Of a stretch of 46,412 nt of DNA, positions 32,321 to 42,176 are shown piece after piece. The notes under the pieces are model-generated. The model was not told where the DNA came from and did no database searches. It was given only the letters and a program-made list of their open reading frames with translations. The stretch covers positions 1-46,412 of the forward strand of contig JAUZQM010000035.1 of assembly GCA_030950985.1 (NCBI GenBank). Direction: 5' to 3'. Within the stretch, counting starts at the first letter, position 1. Every line of letters begins with the position of its first letter. Made by a program: the position numbers and the translations under genes. Source of the stretch: Mariprofundaceae bacterium. GTDB lineage: Bacteria > Pseudomonadota > Zetaproteobacteria > Mariprofundales > Mariprofundaceae.

Positions 32321-33202
32321 TTATACAAATGAAGGATGTGTTTTTAACAACTGTCCTACATGCGTCCAACTTACTAAACCTTCATGTTGAAGGTGATCTG
32401 CAAGCTGTGTTGCTTCAAGTTTGGAAGAACATAATCCAATACAAGTTGAACCGCTACCACTCATCCAAGCTTGTTTAGAGCTCAATCTCATGTTTGACAA
32501 AACAGATGAAATCATGGGTAATAGTGTAGCAGCACTGCCTTCCAAATCATTGGATCCGATAGGTGTATATGCCCTTGAAGCGGGGCGCACTTTATCGCCG
32601 GGTTTTTGCTTAGTCAACAAAAAATCTTGGCTTCGATCAAATTGATGAAAGACATCTCGCGTGGACAAACCTTTCTTTGGCTTAGCCAGACAAATATAAC
32701 CATTGGGTAATGACTCTGGGTAGACACTTAAATCTTCCCCCACTCCTTTGGCTAAGCTGGCTTGCCCAAATAAAAAACAAGGGATGTCTGCACCAAAAGG
32801 CGTTGCAAATGCAATCAATGCTTCAGTTGTTAAATGTAAGTCCCACAAGACATTGGCAGCTAATAATGCACTGGCAGCATCCGATGAACCACCACCCAAA
32901 CCAGCTTCGTGAGGTAAGTTTTTCTCAATCTTTACATGTAAACCCTGATTCACCTGATATTTTTTCTGAAGTGCGAATAAGACTTGAAAGACTAAATTTT
33001 TATGACCCGATAAAGCATCGATATTGCATTCAACAGTGATTTCTTTGCTTAAGCGCAGCGTCAATACATCATAAACATCGACATAAACAAAACTTGTATC
33101 CAAAGCATGTCTGCCATCATCTAACATCTCTGTGACATGTAAATGCAAGTTAATTTTAGCAGGTGCAAGCAAACGTCCTGATTCGGGCATGTGAAATATC
33201 AT
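32321..33202 (-). CDS. ispE: 4-diphosphocytidyl-2-C-methyl-D-erythritol kinase
   Basis: LLAPAKINLHLHVTEMLDDGRHALDT; LPHEAGLGGGSSDAASALLAAN; MSGSGSTCIGL. Start at 33202 overlapping the lolB stop. Confidence 0.94.
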   Translation of the reverse strand: MIFHMPESGRLLAPAKINLHLHVTEMLDDGRHALDTSFVYVDVYDVLTLRLSKEITVECNIDALSGHKNLVFQVLFALQKKYQVNQGLHVKIEKNLPHEAGLGGGSSDAASALLAANVLWDLHLTTEALIAFATPFGADIPCFLFGQASLAKGVGEDLSVYPESLPNGYICLAKPKKGLSTRDVFHQFDRSQDFLLTKQKPGDKVRPASRAYTPIGSNDLEGSAATLLPMISSVLSNMRLSSKQAWMSGSGSTCIGLCSSKLEATQLADHLQHEGLVSWTHVGQLLKTHPSFV

Positions 33203-33723
33203 GGATTCATCCTTAATATAGCTTTGCGACCATGGGTAATATCCATGATACTGAGAAAGTGATAGTTCTGTTTCCATTGCAATTGAATCACACCCCCATT
33301 CATTTTCCCTTTCCAAAGCTTTCCATCGTTACTGTGTAAGGACTGCGGCATCTGATGGTGCAAGATTTTCGCCAAACGCCACGGGGGTAAAACAATACCC
33401 AACTCTTGCCATTGCTTCTCATCGACTGTTCGCCATTGAGGTATCGCCACTTGATTGTTTCGCATGCTTAAATGCTCACCTTGCCAACGCAATTCCATCA
33501 CCCGACCCGATGCAGCATGCGTCAAACGTGCATAACCTTGATGTAAATCAGCTTTCCACCCAATCAACACTTGAAAACGATGTTTGGGAGAAAAAACCAA
33601 TAAACGCCCTTGAAATGATGTAATTTTTTCAGCTGGTTTTGACCCATCAAGCTTATCGTTCACAGGTACTGTCGCACAGGCAGTTAAGCACAGACTAAGT
33701 ATTAGCCCATAAATCAAACGCAT
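33199..33723 (-). CDS. lolB: Outer membrane lipoprotein LolB-like
   Basis: Lipobox LCLTAC; FQGRLLVFSPKHRFQVLIGWKA; position upstream of ispE. Confidence 0.8.
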   Translation of the reverse strand: MRLIYGLILSLCLTACATVPVNDKLDGSKPAEKITSFQGRLLVFSPKHRFQVLIGWKADLHQGYARLTHAASGRVMELRWQGEHLSMRNNQVAIPQWRTVDEKQWQELGIVLPPWRLAKILHHQMPQSLHSNDGKLWKGKMNGGVIQLQWKQNYHFLSIMDITHGRKAILRMNP

Positions 33724-33726
33724 CGT

Positions 33727-35481
33727 TTATTGCAAGCCATGTTTTATTTTATATTGTAATAATTTAGGTTTTTCTGGTTTTAATGTAATCGCTAACTGCC
33801 ACTGTTGAATGGCAACATCATGCTGACCTAATTTCCATAATATATCACCCAAGTGTTCCTGCATGGTGGCATCATCTTTGATGATTGCTAACGATTGACG
33901 TTGCAACTTCATCGCTTGCTCATAATGCCCTTGTTGATAATAAACCCATGCCAAAGAATCCAAGTAATAACCATCATTAGGTTTCAACTGAAGTGCTTTT
34001 TGAATATATGATTTAGCTTTATTTAATTGGACGCCTTGTTCAGCATACGTATACCCTAAAAAATTCAATGCTTCCGTATTCTCAGGATGGTCTTGAATCA
34101 CTTGCTTGAGCGTTGTTTCCACGTCTTTATAACGCTTGAAATGTTCCAGAGCAATCGCTCTATTGAGCATTAAACGAGGGGAAGGATCATCTAATAAAGC
34201 ACCTTCTTCACTTGTATCCAATAGCTTTTGGTAGTCTTTTTGATTCAAATAACTCGCTGATAATAAAATCCAAGCGTGCTTTCTTTCTGGGTAATCTTTT
34301 AACAATGGAAGCATGCGTTGTTGTACTAAATCAAACTTTTTATCAACAAAATCCATACCTGCTAAACGCAGTTGAGCTTCAACCCATAAACCATCGCCTT
34401 GAGGCACGTGTTGATATAAAGCACGAGCGCGTTCTGCTTGTTTCAAATATTCAAGACTCGCTGCCAAATAAAAAGCATGACCACGCCCTTTCGGTTGAAG
34501 CTTATAAGCACGTTCAAAATAGACTTTGGCTTGTTTGATTTGTTGCTGTTGATAAAACAATACACCGAGTGCTGAAGCTATTGCAGCATTGTCAGGCATA
34601 CTTGCTGCCAATTCTTGATACAAACGAATCGCATCTTTTTCATGACCTGTACGAATATACAAAGCAGCTAATTTATTTTTTACCCGCATATCATCGGGAT
34701 GCGATGATAAAAACGTCTTCAAATAATGTTTGGCTTGGTTCTCGTCACCTTGCTGCATGGCAACATGACTTTGTAATAAGGGAACGTCACTATCATCAGG
34801 GGCAAGCTGCTGCATTTTTTCAAGTGATTTTAGTGCTTGCGTATATTTCTTTTCATACAAAAAAACATCCGCATCTAATTTTCTTAACATGGCCGTATCA
34901 TGACGTTGAAACGCCGTTTGAATGACAATATGAGCCAAAGCCCATTGTTTAGTTTCCATAAATAAGGCAATTTGCAAATGTCTTGCAGGTAAAAAATCAG
35001 GAACGACACTTAACACACGCGTTAATTCATCCGATGCATCTGCATATTGACCTTGTGCTGCCAGTACCCGTGCATATAAGGTATGAAGGCGTAAAATATG
35101 GTCGTCTTGTTGAGCTTTAATCATCGGATGATGTGCCAATAAGGGTTGCAATAAAGCGATGCTTTGATGATACTTTTTATATTTTAACCATAATTGAACC
35201 AACTGCAAACGAGGCTCAACCGCCCATTTCTGTTCACCTTTGGCATGCGCTAACTTTTGATTCAACGCTTCCAAAAACTGCATCGCTAGATGATGATGAT
35301 TCTCTTGCAATGCGCTGCGTGCTGCCATGTAAAGGAAACGAGGGCTATGGTGCATGAAATCCGCAGCTTTCGCCTGTTGAACAACCTTCATCGGCTTTTT
35401 GTCGACTGCTACCTGTTTCTTTGCAATACTTGAACATGCTGATACTGCAAGCAGCATGAACATCCATAAAAATAATTTCAT
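33727..35481 (-). CDS. TPR-repeat lipoprotein
   Basis: Lipobox MLLAVSACSS; many TPR motifs (e.g. NTEALNFLGYTYAEQGVQLNKAKSYIQKALQLKPNDGYYLDSLAWVYYQQGHYEQAMK). Confidence 0.85.
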   Translation of the reverse strand: MKLFLWMFMLLAVSACSSIAKKQVAVDKKPMKVVQQAKAADFMHHSPRFLYMAARSALQENHHHLAMQFLEALNQKLAHAKGEQKWAVEPRLQLVQLWLKYKKYHQSIALLQPLLAHHPMIKAQQDDHILRLHTLYARVLAAQGQYADASDELTRVLSVVPDFLPARHLQIALFMETKQWALAHIVIQTAFQRHDTAMLRKLDADVFLYEKKYTQALKSLEKMQQLAPDDSDVPLLQSHVAMQQGDENQAKHYLKTFLSSHPDDMRVKNKLAALYIRTGHEKDAIRLYQELAASMPDNAAIASALGVLFYQQQQIKQAKVYFERAYKLQPKGRGHAFYLAASLEYLKQAERARALYQHVPQGDGLWVEAQLRLAGMDFVDKKFDLVQQRMLPLLKDYPERKHAWILLSASYLNQKDYQKLLDTSEEGALLDDPSPRLMLNRAIALEHFKRYKDVETTLKQVIQDHPENTEALNFLGYTYAEQGVQLNKAKSYIQKALQLKPNDGYYLDSLAWVYYQQGHYEQAMKLQRQSLAIIKDDATMQEHLGDILWKLGQHDVAIQQWQLAITLKPEKPKLLQYKIKHGLQ

Positions 35482-36005
35482 ACGTTTTTTTCCTTTACTA
35501 ACACGGGGTGAAATTGCTGTGTATCATCATGGGGTTCCCAGTAACGAACATCCCTTACTTCACCATCACATACACTCACAATAGGATATAAAAAACCTTC
35601 CCATGCACCGTCTAAATCTGTGGGTGAAGGTTTAGCGGGACAATCAGGATGCGAGTGAAAAACACCAATAATTTCCACATCACTGTTGCGAATTTCAACG
35701 TCAATGGCTTGATAACCCTTTGGATCGAGTTCAAAACGATCGGCTGCTCGATTTGTATTAAGATTAGCAATCTGTCGTACTGATAAAATATGCCAGCCTT
35801 GTTGATTTATATGACCCAACAAAAGACCACACACCTCATTTGGGTAACCCAACACCGCTATCGACTTCATATTTTCTATGGCATCAGCAGTGATATAACA
35901 CGCTTGTTCTGCGGCTTGTTCACTCCATACTTCTTTATATTCAGGGCTACGAAATCGTGCTGGCTCATATTCTGATAAGGGCAAATTGAATCTCCTTTGA
36001 CACAC
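35478..36005 (-). CDS. JAB/MPN (JAMM) family putative metalloprotease
   Basis: EVCGLLLGH...VEIIGVFHSHPDCPAKPSPTDLDGAW: JAMM signature (E, HxHP..., S/P..D). Confidence 0.85.
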   Translation of the reverse strand: MCQRRFNLPLSEYEPARFRSPEYKEVWSEQAAEQACYITADAIENMKSIAVLGYPNEVCGLLLGHINQQGWHILSVRQIANLNTNRAADRFELDPKGYQAIDVEIRNSDVEIIGVFHSHPDCPAKPSPTDLDGAWEGFLYPIVSVCDGEVRDVRYWEPHDDTQQFHPVLVKEKNV

Positions 36006-36083
36006 GTTTGCTCATAAAAATTTATTGGCAAACTATCACCTTGCTTATTGTAAAGGCAATCCATATCATTTGCCGCCGTGAAA

Positions 36084-36106
36084 GTGAGCCGAGGCTCGCT
36101 TTTTTT
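36084..36106 (+). terminator. Terminator-like hairpin in the 5' leader of rimP-nusA
   Basis: GTGAGCC-GA-GGCTCGC followed by TTTTTTTG; lies between a divergent minus-strand gene and rimP, with no plus-strand gene upstream. Confidence 0.65.
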
Positions 36107-36125
36107 GTTTTTATGGGGTAATGAA

Positions 36126-36599
36126 ATGAGCCTAGAAGATCAAGTTCAAGCGTTGGCAACACCAATTGCTGAAGAATTATCCATGGAAATTCTTAAAATT
36201 GTGATGGATGGTGGTTCCCGAAGTCGCTTGGTGAAAGTTATCGTGGATCGGCGTGGTGGCGTATTATCTGATGAATTGGTTCGCATGAGTCGTGGTTTGG
36301 GCTTACAAATGGACGTAGAGGATGTGGTGGTTGGTAAATATCAACTCGAAGTAACCACACCCGGTTTTGAGTGGCCTTTGCAAACGCAAGCTGATTTTGA
36401 CCGCTACTTAGGGGACTGGTTAAAAGTTGTACAAGAAAACCCTCCTTCCATTGAAGGTGAAAACCTAGGTTTGAATGGCGATAGTTTCTCTATTCGAGAT
36501 GACAAAGGAAAAGTACATCATTTTATCATCCATGATGTTGTAAAAGTAATACGTACAATCAATTGGAAAGCGATTTCCAAAGCACAAAAAAGTAAATAA
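36126..36599 (+). CDS. rimP: Ribosome maturation factor RimP
   Basis: MSLEDQVQALATPIAEELSMEILKIVMDGGSRSRLVKVIVDRRGG...; upstream of nusA. Confidence 0.92.
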   Translation: MSLEDQVQALATPIAEELSMEILKIVMDGGSRSRLVKVIVDRRGGVLSDELVRMSRGLGLQMDVEDVVVGKYQLEVTTPGFEWPLQTQADFDRYLGDWLKVVQENPPSIEGENLGLNGDSFSIRDDKGKVHHFIIHDVVKVIRTINWKAISKAQKSK

Positions 36600-36627
36600 G
36601 AGATGAGTCATAACGGGGTTTACCATA

Positions 36628-38088
36628 ATGGGTGTTGATATGATGCAGGTTGCTGATGCCGTAGCACGTGAGAAATCAGTGGATCGCGAGCTTGTTATTG
36701 ATGCAATGGAACAAGCCATCAAGACGGCTGCTCGTCGTACTTACGGCACCAAAGCATTGGATGCTAAGATGGATCAAACATCAGGTAAAATTTGTTTATT
36801 CCATGTTCGTATCGCAGTGGAAGAAGTCGAAGATGATGAAAACGAATTAACCTTAGAAGAAGCGTTAACGCTGAAAGCTGATGCTGAAATTGGTACTGTA
36901 TTCCGTACCCCTTTACCAGCCATTGAATTAGGGCGCATTGCGGCTCAAACTGCCAAACAAGTTCTCTATCAAAAAATTCGTGAAGCAGAACGCAATCGTA
37001 TTGTTGCCGAATTTGAACCCCAAGTGGGTGAGATTGTCACGGGTATTGTGAAGCGTGTTGAACGCGGCAATGTTTATGTCGATTTAGGTCGTGGTGAAGC
37101 GGTGATGTACCGTGAAGATTTATTGCCACGCGAATCGTATCGCCAAGGTGATCGTGTTCGCGCGTATTTACGCGAAGTACGTAACCAAGCGAAAGGGGCT
37201 TTGATATTCATTTCACGGGCTGATGCTGGCATGGTATTAAAACTTTTTGAACAAGAAGTTCCTGAAATTCAAGATGATTTAGTGACTATTCAAGCTATTT
37301 CTCGCGACCCTGGTTCACGCAGTAAAATCGCAGTCATTTCAATGGAACCCGGTATTGATCCTGTCGGTGCTTGTGTGGGCATGCGTGGTGCGCGTGTTCA
37401 AGCCATTGTCAACGAACTACATGGTGAACGTGTGGATATTATTGAATGGACAGAAAACCCAGCTGAATTTGTCGTTAATGCTTTATCACCAGCGGAAGTT
37501 GTACGTGTGATGGTGGATGAAGAAAACAACACCATCGAAGTCGCTGTCAATGAAGATAATTTGGCGATTGCGATTGGTAAACGCGGTCAAAATGTACGTT
37601 TGGCTTCTGAATTAACGGGTTGGCATATTGAATTAATGACAACAGGGCAAGAAGCTGAAAAACGTGCGGAAGAAACAAGCTCGGCTAAAGAGTCCTTTAT
37701 GTCATGTTTGGATGTGGATGAAGATTTTGCCAATTTATTGGTAGCTGAAGGATTCTTATCACTGGATGATTTGGCATATTGCGAAGTAGCAGATTTGCAA
37801 TTGGTTGAAGGTTTGGATGAAACATTGGCAGAAGAAATTCAAAAACGTGCGCGTAACAGCTTATTGGATCAAGCCTTACAAACAGCGAAAGACGATGAAA
37901 ATGACATCTCTTTGTTGGACTTGCCCGATATGACCCGTGATATTGCTGCCCAATTAGCGGAAAGAAATATTTTAACAGCCAAAGCTTTAGCCGATGCTGA
38001 TTTGGATGATTTAAAAGGTATTTTCGGGCTTGAAAAACCTGAAAACTTAATTCTTGCAGCGCGTGAGGCTTGCGGCTGGTTTGCCTGA
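36628..38088 (+). CDS. nusA: Transcription termination/antitermination protein NusA
   Basis: S1/KH domains: CVGMRGARVQAIVNELHGERVDIIEW; AIGKRGQNVRLASELTGW; C-terminal HhH-like repeats. Confidence 0.96.
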   Translation: MGVDMMQVADAVAREKSVDRELVIDAMEQAIKTAARRTYGTKALDAKMDQTSGKICLFHVRIAVEEVEDDENELTLEEALTLKADAEIGTVFRTPLPAIELGRIAAQTAKQVLYQKIREAERNRIVAEFEPQVGEIVTGIVKRVERGNVYVDLGRGEAVMYREDLLPRESYRQGDRVRAYLREVRNQAKGALIFISRADAGMVLKLFEQEVPEIQDDLVTIQAISRDPGSRSKIAVISMEPGIDPVGACVGMRGARVQAIVNELHGERVDIIEWTENPAEFVVNALSPAEVVRVMVDEENNTIEVAVNEDNLAIAIGKRGQNVRLASELTGWHIELMTTGQEAEKRAEETSSAKESFMSCLDVDEDFANLLVAEGFLSLDDLAYCEVADLQLVEGLDETLAEEIQKRARNSLLDQALQTAKDDENDISLLDLPDMTRDIAAQLAERNILTAKALADADLDDLKGIFGLEKPENLILAAREACGWFA

Positions 38089-38089
38089 T

Positions 38090-38704
38090 ATGACAAATAA
38101 ACGCAGTGTAGAAAGAATCTGTTTTGCATGCCGTCAAAGCATGCCTAAAGCAGATATGTTGCGTTTGGTTGTTGATGATGCAGGTCTATTGTGGCCTGAT
38201 ATATTACAAAAAGCTCCAGGGCGTGGTTCTTATCTATGTATGCAAAGCGACTGCTTGGCAAGCATGAATGACCGACGTTTGGGTGTGTTGTATCGCAAAT
38301 GTCATATTTCCTTGCCACAATGGTTTGGTTTAAATGAACGTTTGAACAGTGTGTTGGAAAAAGTGATTATTGAGCAATTAATACGCTTGAAATCAATCGC
38401 ATGTGTAGGAAGGGATGCAGTAATGCATCAAATGTGGAAGAATGCGCCGCTCTTATTGATCATGGTTAATGAGTCAGGGGCAGCTTTGCAACGGCAAGTC
38501 ATGAATGCAGTCGCAAAGCGACATGAAATGAGATTAAAAACAATACCGTTGGATGATGTATCTGAAGACTGGCTGATACAGGTTTTTCAACGTGATAAAG
38601 TGTCTGTGGTAACTTTACCTGTTTCTCGACAAACAGAAAAGCTGCAACAATGGTGTATTTGGCATAGGCATTTAAAAGGACGTAAGGTAAGCGATGGCGA
38701 ATAA
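38090..38704 (+). CDS. YlxR/RnpM family RNA-binding protein with L7Ae-like C-terminal region
   Basis: RICFACRQSMPKADMLRLVVDDAGLLWPDILQKAPGRGSYLC; between nusA and infB. Confidence 0.85.
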   Translation: MTNKRSVERICFACRQSMPKADMLRLVVDDAGLLWPDILQKAPGRGSYLCMQSDCLASMNDRRLGVLYRKCHISLPQWFGLNERLNSVLEKVIIEQLIRLKSIACVGRDAVMHQMWKNAPLLLIMVNESGAALQRQVMNAVAKRHEMRLKTIPLDDVSEDWLIQVFQRDKVSVVTLPVSRQTEKLQQWCIWHRHLKGRKVSDGE

Positions 38705-41700
38705 ACGCGTGCTCGAACTAGCAAAAGAACTGAAAGTAGAAGTAGCAGATGTTAAAAAAGCTGCTTCCCGTTGTGGTGTGGCTGTAGATAGCCCAACCAC
38801 AATGTTAAACGATGATGATAGTCGTCGAATTAAGGCAGCATTGAGTCAAAGCGATCAAGCTGCAGGCGGTTCGGGAAAAACCTTATCTCCACGTTCAGGT
38901 GTTGGTCGTAGTGCCACATCTGACGGACGAGGACATACTGTTCAAGTAGCGACACGCCGTCGTCATGTAAAACCTTCAGGAAAGTCTACACTTTCTTTGA
39001 AACAGGCTACTGTCGATAAGCCTGTAACAGCAACAAAAGATGCACCTGTAAAAGAAAAAAGTGCAGATGCAAGTAAGACAGAAATAAGCAAAACAGAAGT
39101 TATTCATACAGAAGCGGCAACGATAAAACAAAACAACAAACCTAAAGTCGAAGCTGCAAGCAAAAATGTAGCTAAAAAAACTGTAGCACCGACGAAAAAG
39201 GTAACACCACCCGTTCGTAATACATTGTCACCTGCAAAACGGGCAGAACAAGCTTTGGAAAAGAAAAAACAAGACGCTGAAAAGCAGATTATGGAAGAAA
39301 AAACAAAACGTTTGGTCGCTCACACAGCGCAAAATCGTTCTCCAAGCCCTCAACGTGCAAATCCGAATCGTCCTGCTGGTCAAGCACGTCCCAACCCAAA
39401 TCGTCCTGCTGGTCAAGCACGTCCCAACCCAAATCGTCCTGCTGGTCAAGCACGTCCCAACCCAAATCGTCCTGCCGCTGGTCAACAACGTCCCAATCCG
39501 AATCGTCCTGCTGGTCAAGCACGTCCAAACCCAAATCGTCCTGCCGCTGGTCAACAACGTCCTAATCGCCCTATGGGTCAGCAAGCACGTAACACGACAA
39601 AACCTCGTACCACTATTCGTAAAGGTTTAACGCCTGCACAAATTGCAGGCGCAAAAGCACCTAAATCATCGATTAAACAAATTGAAGCTAAAATCACCAA
39701 AGAGCGCAATGACCGTCGCCGTGAAAATGCAGCGCGTAACAACCGTCGATCTGCGGGTGCTCAATCTCGTCCTGGGCAAACAACAGCTGGAGTAAGCCGT
39801 CGCACAACACCAAATATTGGTGCAGCCTCAACAGAACCTGTTGCAGCACCAACAGCAGTAAAACGTCGTTTTTCTGGGCAGCCCGGTCAACGCCCTATGC
39901 AACGCCGCTTAACACCGGGTCAAAAAGCCGCACGTCGTTCTTATTCTGCCAAGCGAAATGAAGTATTAACGCCGCAACAAGAAGAACGGATGGCTCGTCT
40001 TGCCAAGGGCGATCGCCGTCGATTTATGAAGAAATCGATTACGAAGGATGATGAAGATTTTGTAATTCGTGAAGTTGAAATTACCAATCCTATCGTGGTT
40101 TCTGAATTGGCAAACCGCATGGCCATTAAGACCATTGAAGTCGTCAAACAGTTGATGAATATGGGAACAGTGGTGACATCCAATGACAATCTTGACAGTG
40201 ATACAGCGATGCTAGTCGTTGAAGAATTTGGTCATAAAGCGAAAGTTATCAATGAAGCTGCTGTGGAAGATATTCTGGTTGAAGAAACAGGTGTCGATGA
40301 AGAATTATTAACACCACGTCCACCCGTTGTCGTTGTGATGGGTCACGTGGATCATGGTAAAACATCCATTTTGGATGCCTTACGAAAAGCTACCGTTGCT
40401 GAAGGTGAAGCAGGCGGTATCACGCAACATATTGGTGCCTACATGGTGAAACTTGATAGCGGTGAACGTGTCGTCTTTGTTGATACGCCCGGTCATGAAG
40501 CATTTACCAGCTTGCGCGCCCGTGGCGCGAAGCTAACCGATGTCGCCGTTCTTGTTGTCGCAGCTGATGAGGGTGTGATGCCTCAAACTGTTGAAGCGTT
40601 GAACCATGCAAAATCTGCTGGTGTACCGATTATTGTTGCCATCAATAAAATGGATAAAGAAGGTGCGAACCCTGAAAATGTTAAACGTCAATTATCTGAA
40701 CATGGCATTCTTTCTGAAGAGTGGGGTGGTGATACTATCTTTGTTGAAGTATCAGCACGTACAGGTCAAGGCTTGGATGACTTGTTAGAAATGTTGGCAT
40801 TACAAACTGAAGTATTGGAATTACGTGCTAATCCTGAAGGCATCGGGCGTGGTGTGGTGGTTGAATCACGTTTGGATCGTGGTCGTGGCCCTGTCGCAAC
40901 CGTATTGGTTCAAAATGGTACCTTTAAAAAGGGTGATATTGTGGTGGTTGGTTCAGTCACAGGTCGTATCCGTGCAATCGTGGATGAAAATGCCGTACAA
41001 CATCGTACTGCGGGACCATCCGTACCGTTTGAGTTGTTAGGTTTGGAATCTGTGCCTGATGCAGGCGAGAAAATTGTTACTGTGACCAGTGACCGTCAAG
41101 CTCGTGATATTATTTCTTATCGTAAAGAACAGACACGTCAGTTGAAAGAAGCTTCTAGCAAACGTGCAAGTTTTGATGATTTATTTGCGGCTGTGAAGAG
41201 CGAAATGGCAGAAGTGGCTGTGATTATCAAGGGTGATGTATCGGGTTCTGTGGATGCCATGGCTGAATCCTTGGTGAAACTAGGTACCGATGAAGTTAAA
41301 GTGAAAATTGTACATAAAGGCATCGGTGCGATTACTGAATCGGATGTCATGTTGGCACAAGCATCCCATGCTATGATGATTGGTTTTAATGTTCGCCCTG
41401 AAACCAAGGCCAAGCGTTTGGCCGCAGATCACAAAATTGATATTCGTTTTTATAAGGTAATTTATGATGCGATTGATGATGTGAGAGCAGCAATGGCTGG
41501 TGAATTATCACCTGATCAAGTTGAGAAAGTCACGGGTGAAGCTGAAATTCGTCAGGTGATTACCGTACCGAAGATTGGTGCAGTTGCAGGTACTTATGTC
41601 ACCGAAGGTTATGTAACACGCGGATCGAAGGTTCGTGTATTACGAGATAATGTATTGATTCATGATGGTGAATTAGCTTCCTTACGTCGCTTTAAAGATG

Positions 41701-41819
41701 ATGTGAAAGAAGTGAAATTAGGTTATGAATGTGGTATCGGTATTGAAAAATTCAATGATGTGAAAGAAGGCGATAAGTTTGAATTTTACATCATCGAAGA
41801 AGTAGCGGCGACACTTTAA
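38694..41819 (+). CDS. infB: Translation initiation factor IF-2
   Basis: RPPVVVVMGHVDHGKTSILDALRKA; DTPGHEAFTSLRARGAKLTDVAVLVVAADEGVMPQT. Confidence 0.97.
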   Translation: MANKRVLELAKELKVEVADVKKAASRCGVAVDSPTTMLNDDDSRRIKAALSQSDQAAGGSGKTLSPRSGVGRSATSDGRGHTVQVATRRRHVKPSGKSTLSLKQATVDKPVTATKDAPVKEKSADASKTEISKTEVIHTEAATIKQNNKPKVEAASKNVAKKTVAPTKKVTPPVRNTLSPAKRAEQALEKKKQDAEKQIMEEKTKRLVAHTAQNRSPSPQRANPNRPAGQARPNPNRPAGQARPNPNRPAGQARPNPNRPAAGQQRPNPNRPAGQARPNPNRPAAGQQRPNRPMGQQARNTTKPRTTIRKGLTPAQIAGAKAPKSSIKQIEAKITKERNDRRRENAARNNRRSAGAQSRPGQTTAGVSRRTTPNIGAASTEPVAAPTAVKRRFSGQPGQRPMQRRLTPGQKAARRSYSAKRNEVLTPQQEERMARLAKGDRRRFMKKSITKDDEDFVIREVEITNPIVVSELANRMAIKTIEVVKQLMNMGTVVTSNDNLDSDTAMLVVEEFGHKAKVINEAAVEDILVEETGVDEELLTPRPPVVVVMGHVDHGKTSILDALRKATVAEGEAGGITQHIGAYMVKLDSGERVVFVDTPGHEAFTSLRARGAKLTDVAVLVVAADEGVMPQTVEALNHAKSAGVPIIVAINKMDKEGANPENVKRQLSEHGILSEEWGGDTIFVEVSARTGQGLDDLLEMLALQTEVLELRANPEGIGRGVVVESRLDRGRGPVATVLVQNGTFKKGDIVVVGSVTGRIRAIVDENAVQHRTAGPSVPFELLGLESVPDAGEKIVTVTSDRQARDIISYRKEQTRQLKEASSKRASFDDLFAAVKSEMAEVAVIIKGDVSGSVDAMAESLVKLGTDEVKVKIVHKGIGAITESDVMLAQASHAMMIGFNVRPETKAKRLAADHKIDIRFYKVIYDAIDDVRAAMAGELSPDQVEKVTGEAEIRQVITVPKIGAVAGTYVTEGYVTRGSKVRVLRDNVLIHDGELASLRRFKDDVKEVKLGYECGIGIEKFNDVKEGDKFEFYIIEEVAATL
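39357..39568 (+). repeat. Coding tandem repeat in infB, ~33/36-bp unit x ~6
   Basis: Units encode PNPNRPAGQAR / PNPNRPAAGQQR; nucleotide unit CCCAACCCAAATCGTCCTGCTGGTCAAGCACGT recurs perfectly. Confidence 0.95.
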
Positions 41820-41825
41820 TCACTT

Positions 41826-42176
41826 ATGAAAAGCTTTAAGAAACCATCCAAATATAGGATGGAATCCGATATTCAACATTTACTTACGACGTTATTACAA
41901 CGTGACATCAATGATCCGTGCCTTTTAGGCACGGTGATTACCTCTGTGGATGTGTCTCGGAATAATCAAAGCGCTGTAGTTAAAGTACATGGTATGAAGC
42001 GAGATGATGCTGATTTGGTGGCAGAGCGTTTGATGAATCTGTCATCTCATTTTGAATATGAACTGCGCCGTGCAATGAAGCGTAAACGTATTCCACATTT
42101 AAATTTTTCTTGGGATCACTCTTTGGATCAAGGTAATGATATGGTTGAACTCTTAAATAAGTTGCATCGCTCTTGA
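41826..42176 (+). CDS. rbfA: Ribosome-binding factor A
   Basis: YRMESDIQHLLTTLLQRDINDPCLLGTVITSVDVSRN; RRAMKRKRIPHLNF. Confidence 0.93.
   Translation: MKSFKKPSKYRMESDIQHLLTTLLQRDINDPCLLGTVITSVDVSRNNQSAVVKVHGMKRDDADLVAERLMNLSSHFEYELRRAMKRKRIPHLNFSWDHSLDQGNDMVELLNKLHRS

Noticed and set aside
38090-38704. Possible unusual RNA-binding fusion (YlxR + L7Ae-like)
   Set aside because: Common proteobacterial arrangement between nusA and infB; not novel.
39357-39568. Regularly spaced repeats resembling a CRISPR array
   Set aside because: Contiguous 33/36-bp coding tandem units with no unique spacers.
39228-39584. Minus-strand repetitive ORF (TSRTIWVGTCLTSRTIWVGT...) looking like a repeat protein
   Set aside because: Antisense of the infB tandem repeat; every frame is open because the repeat unit is a multiple of 3.
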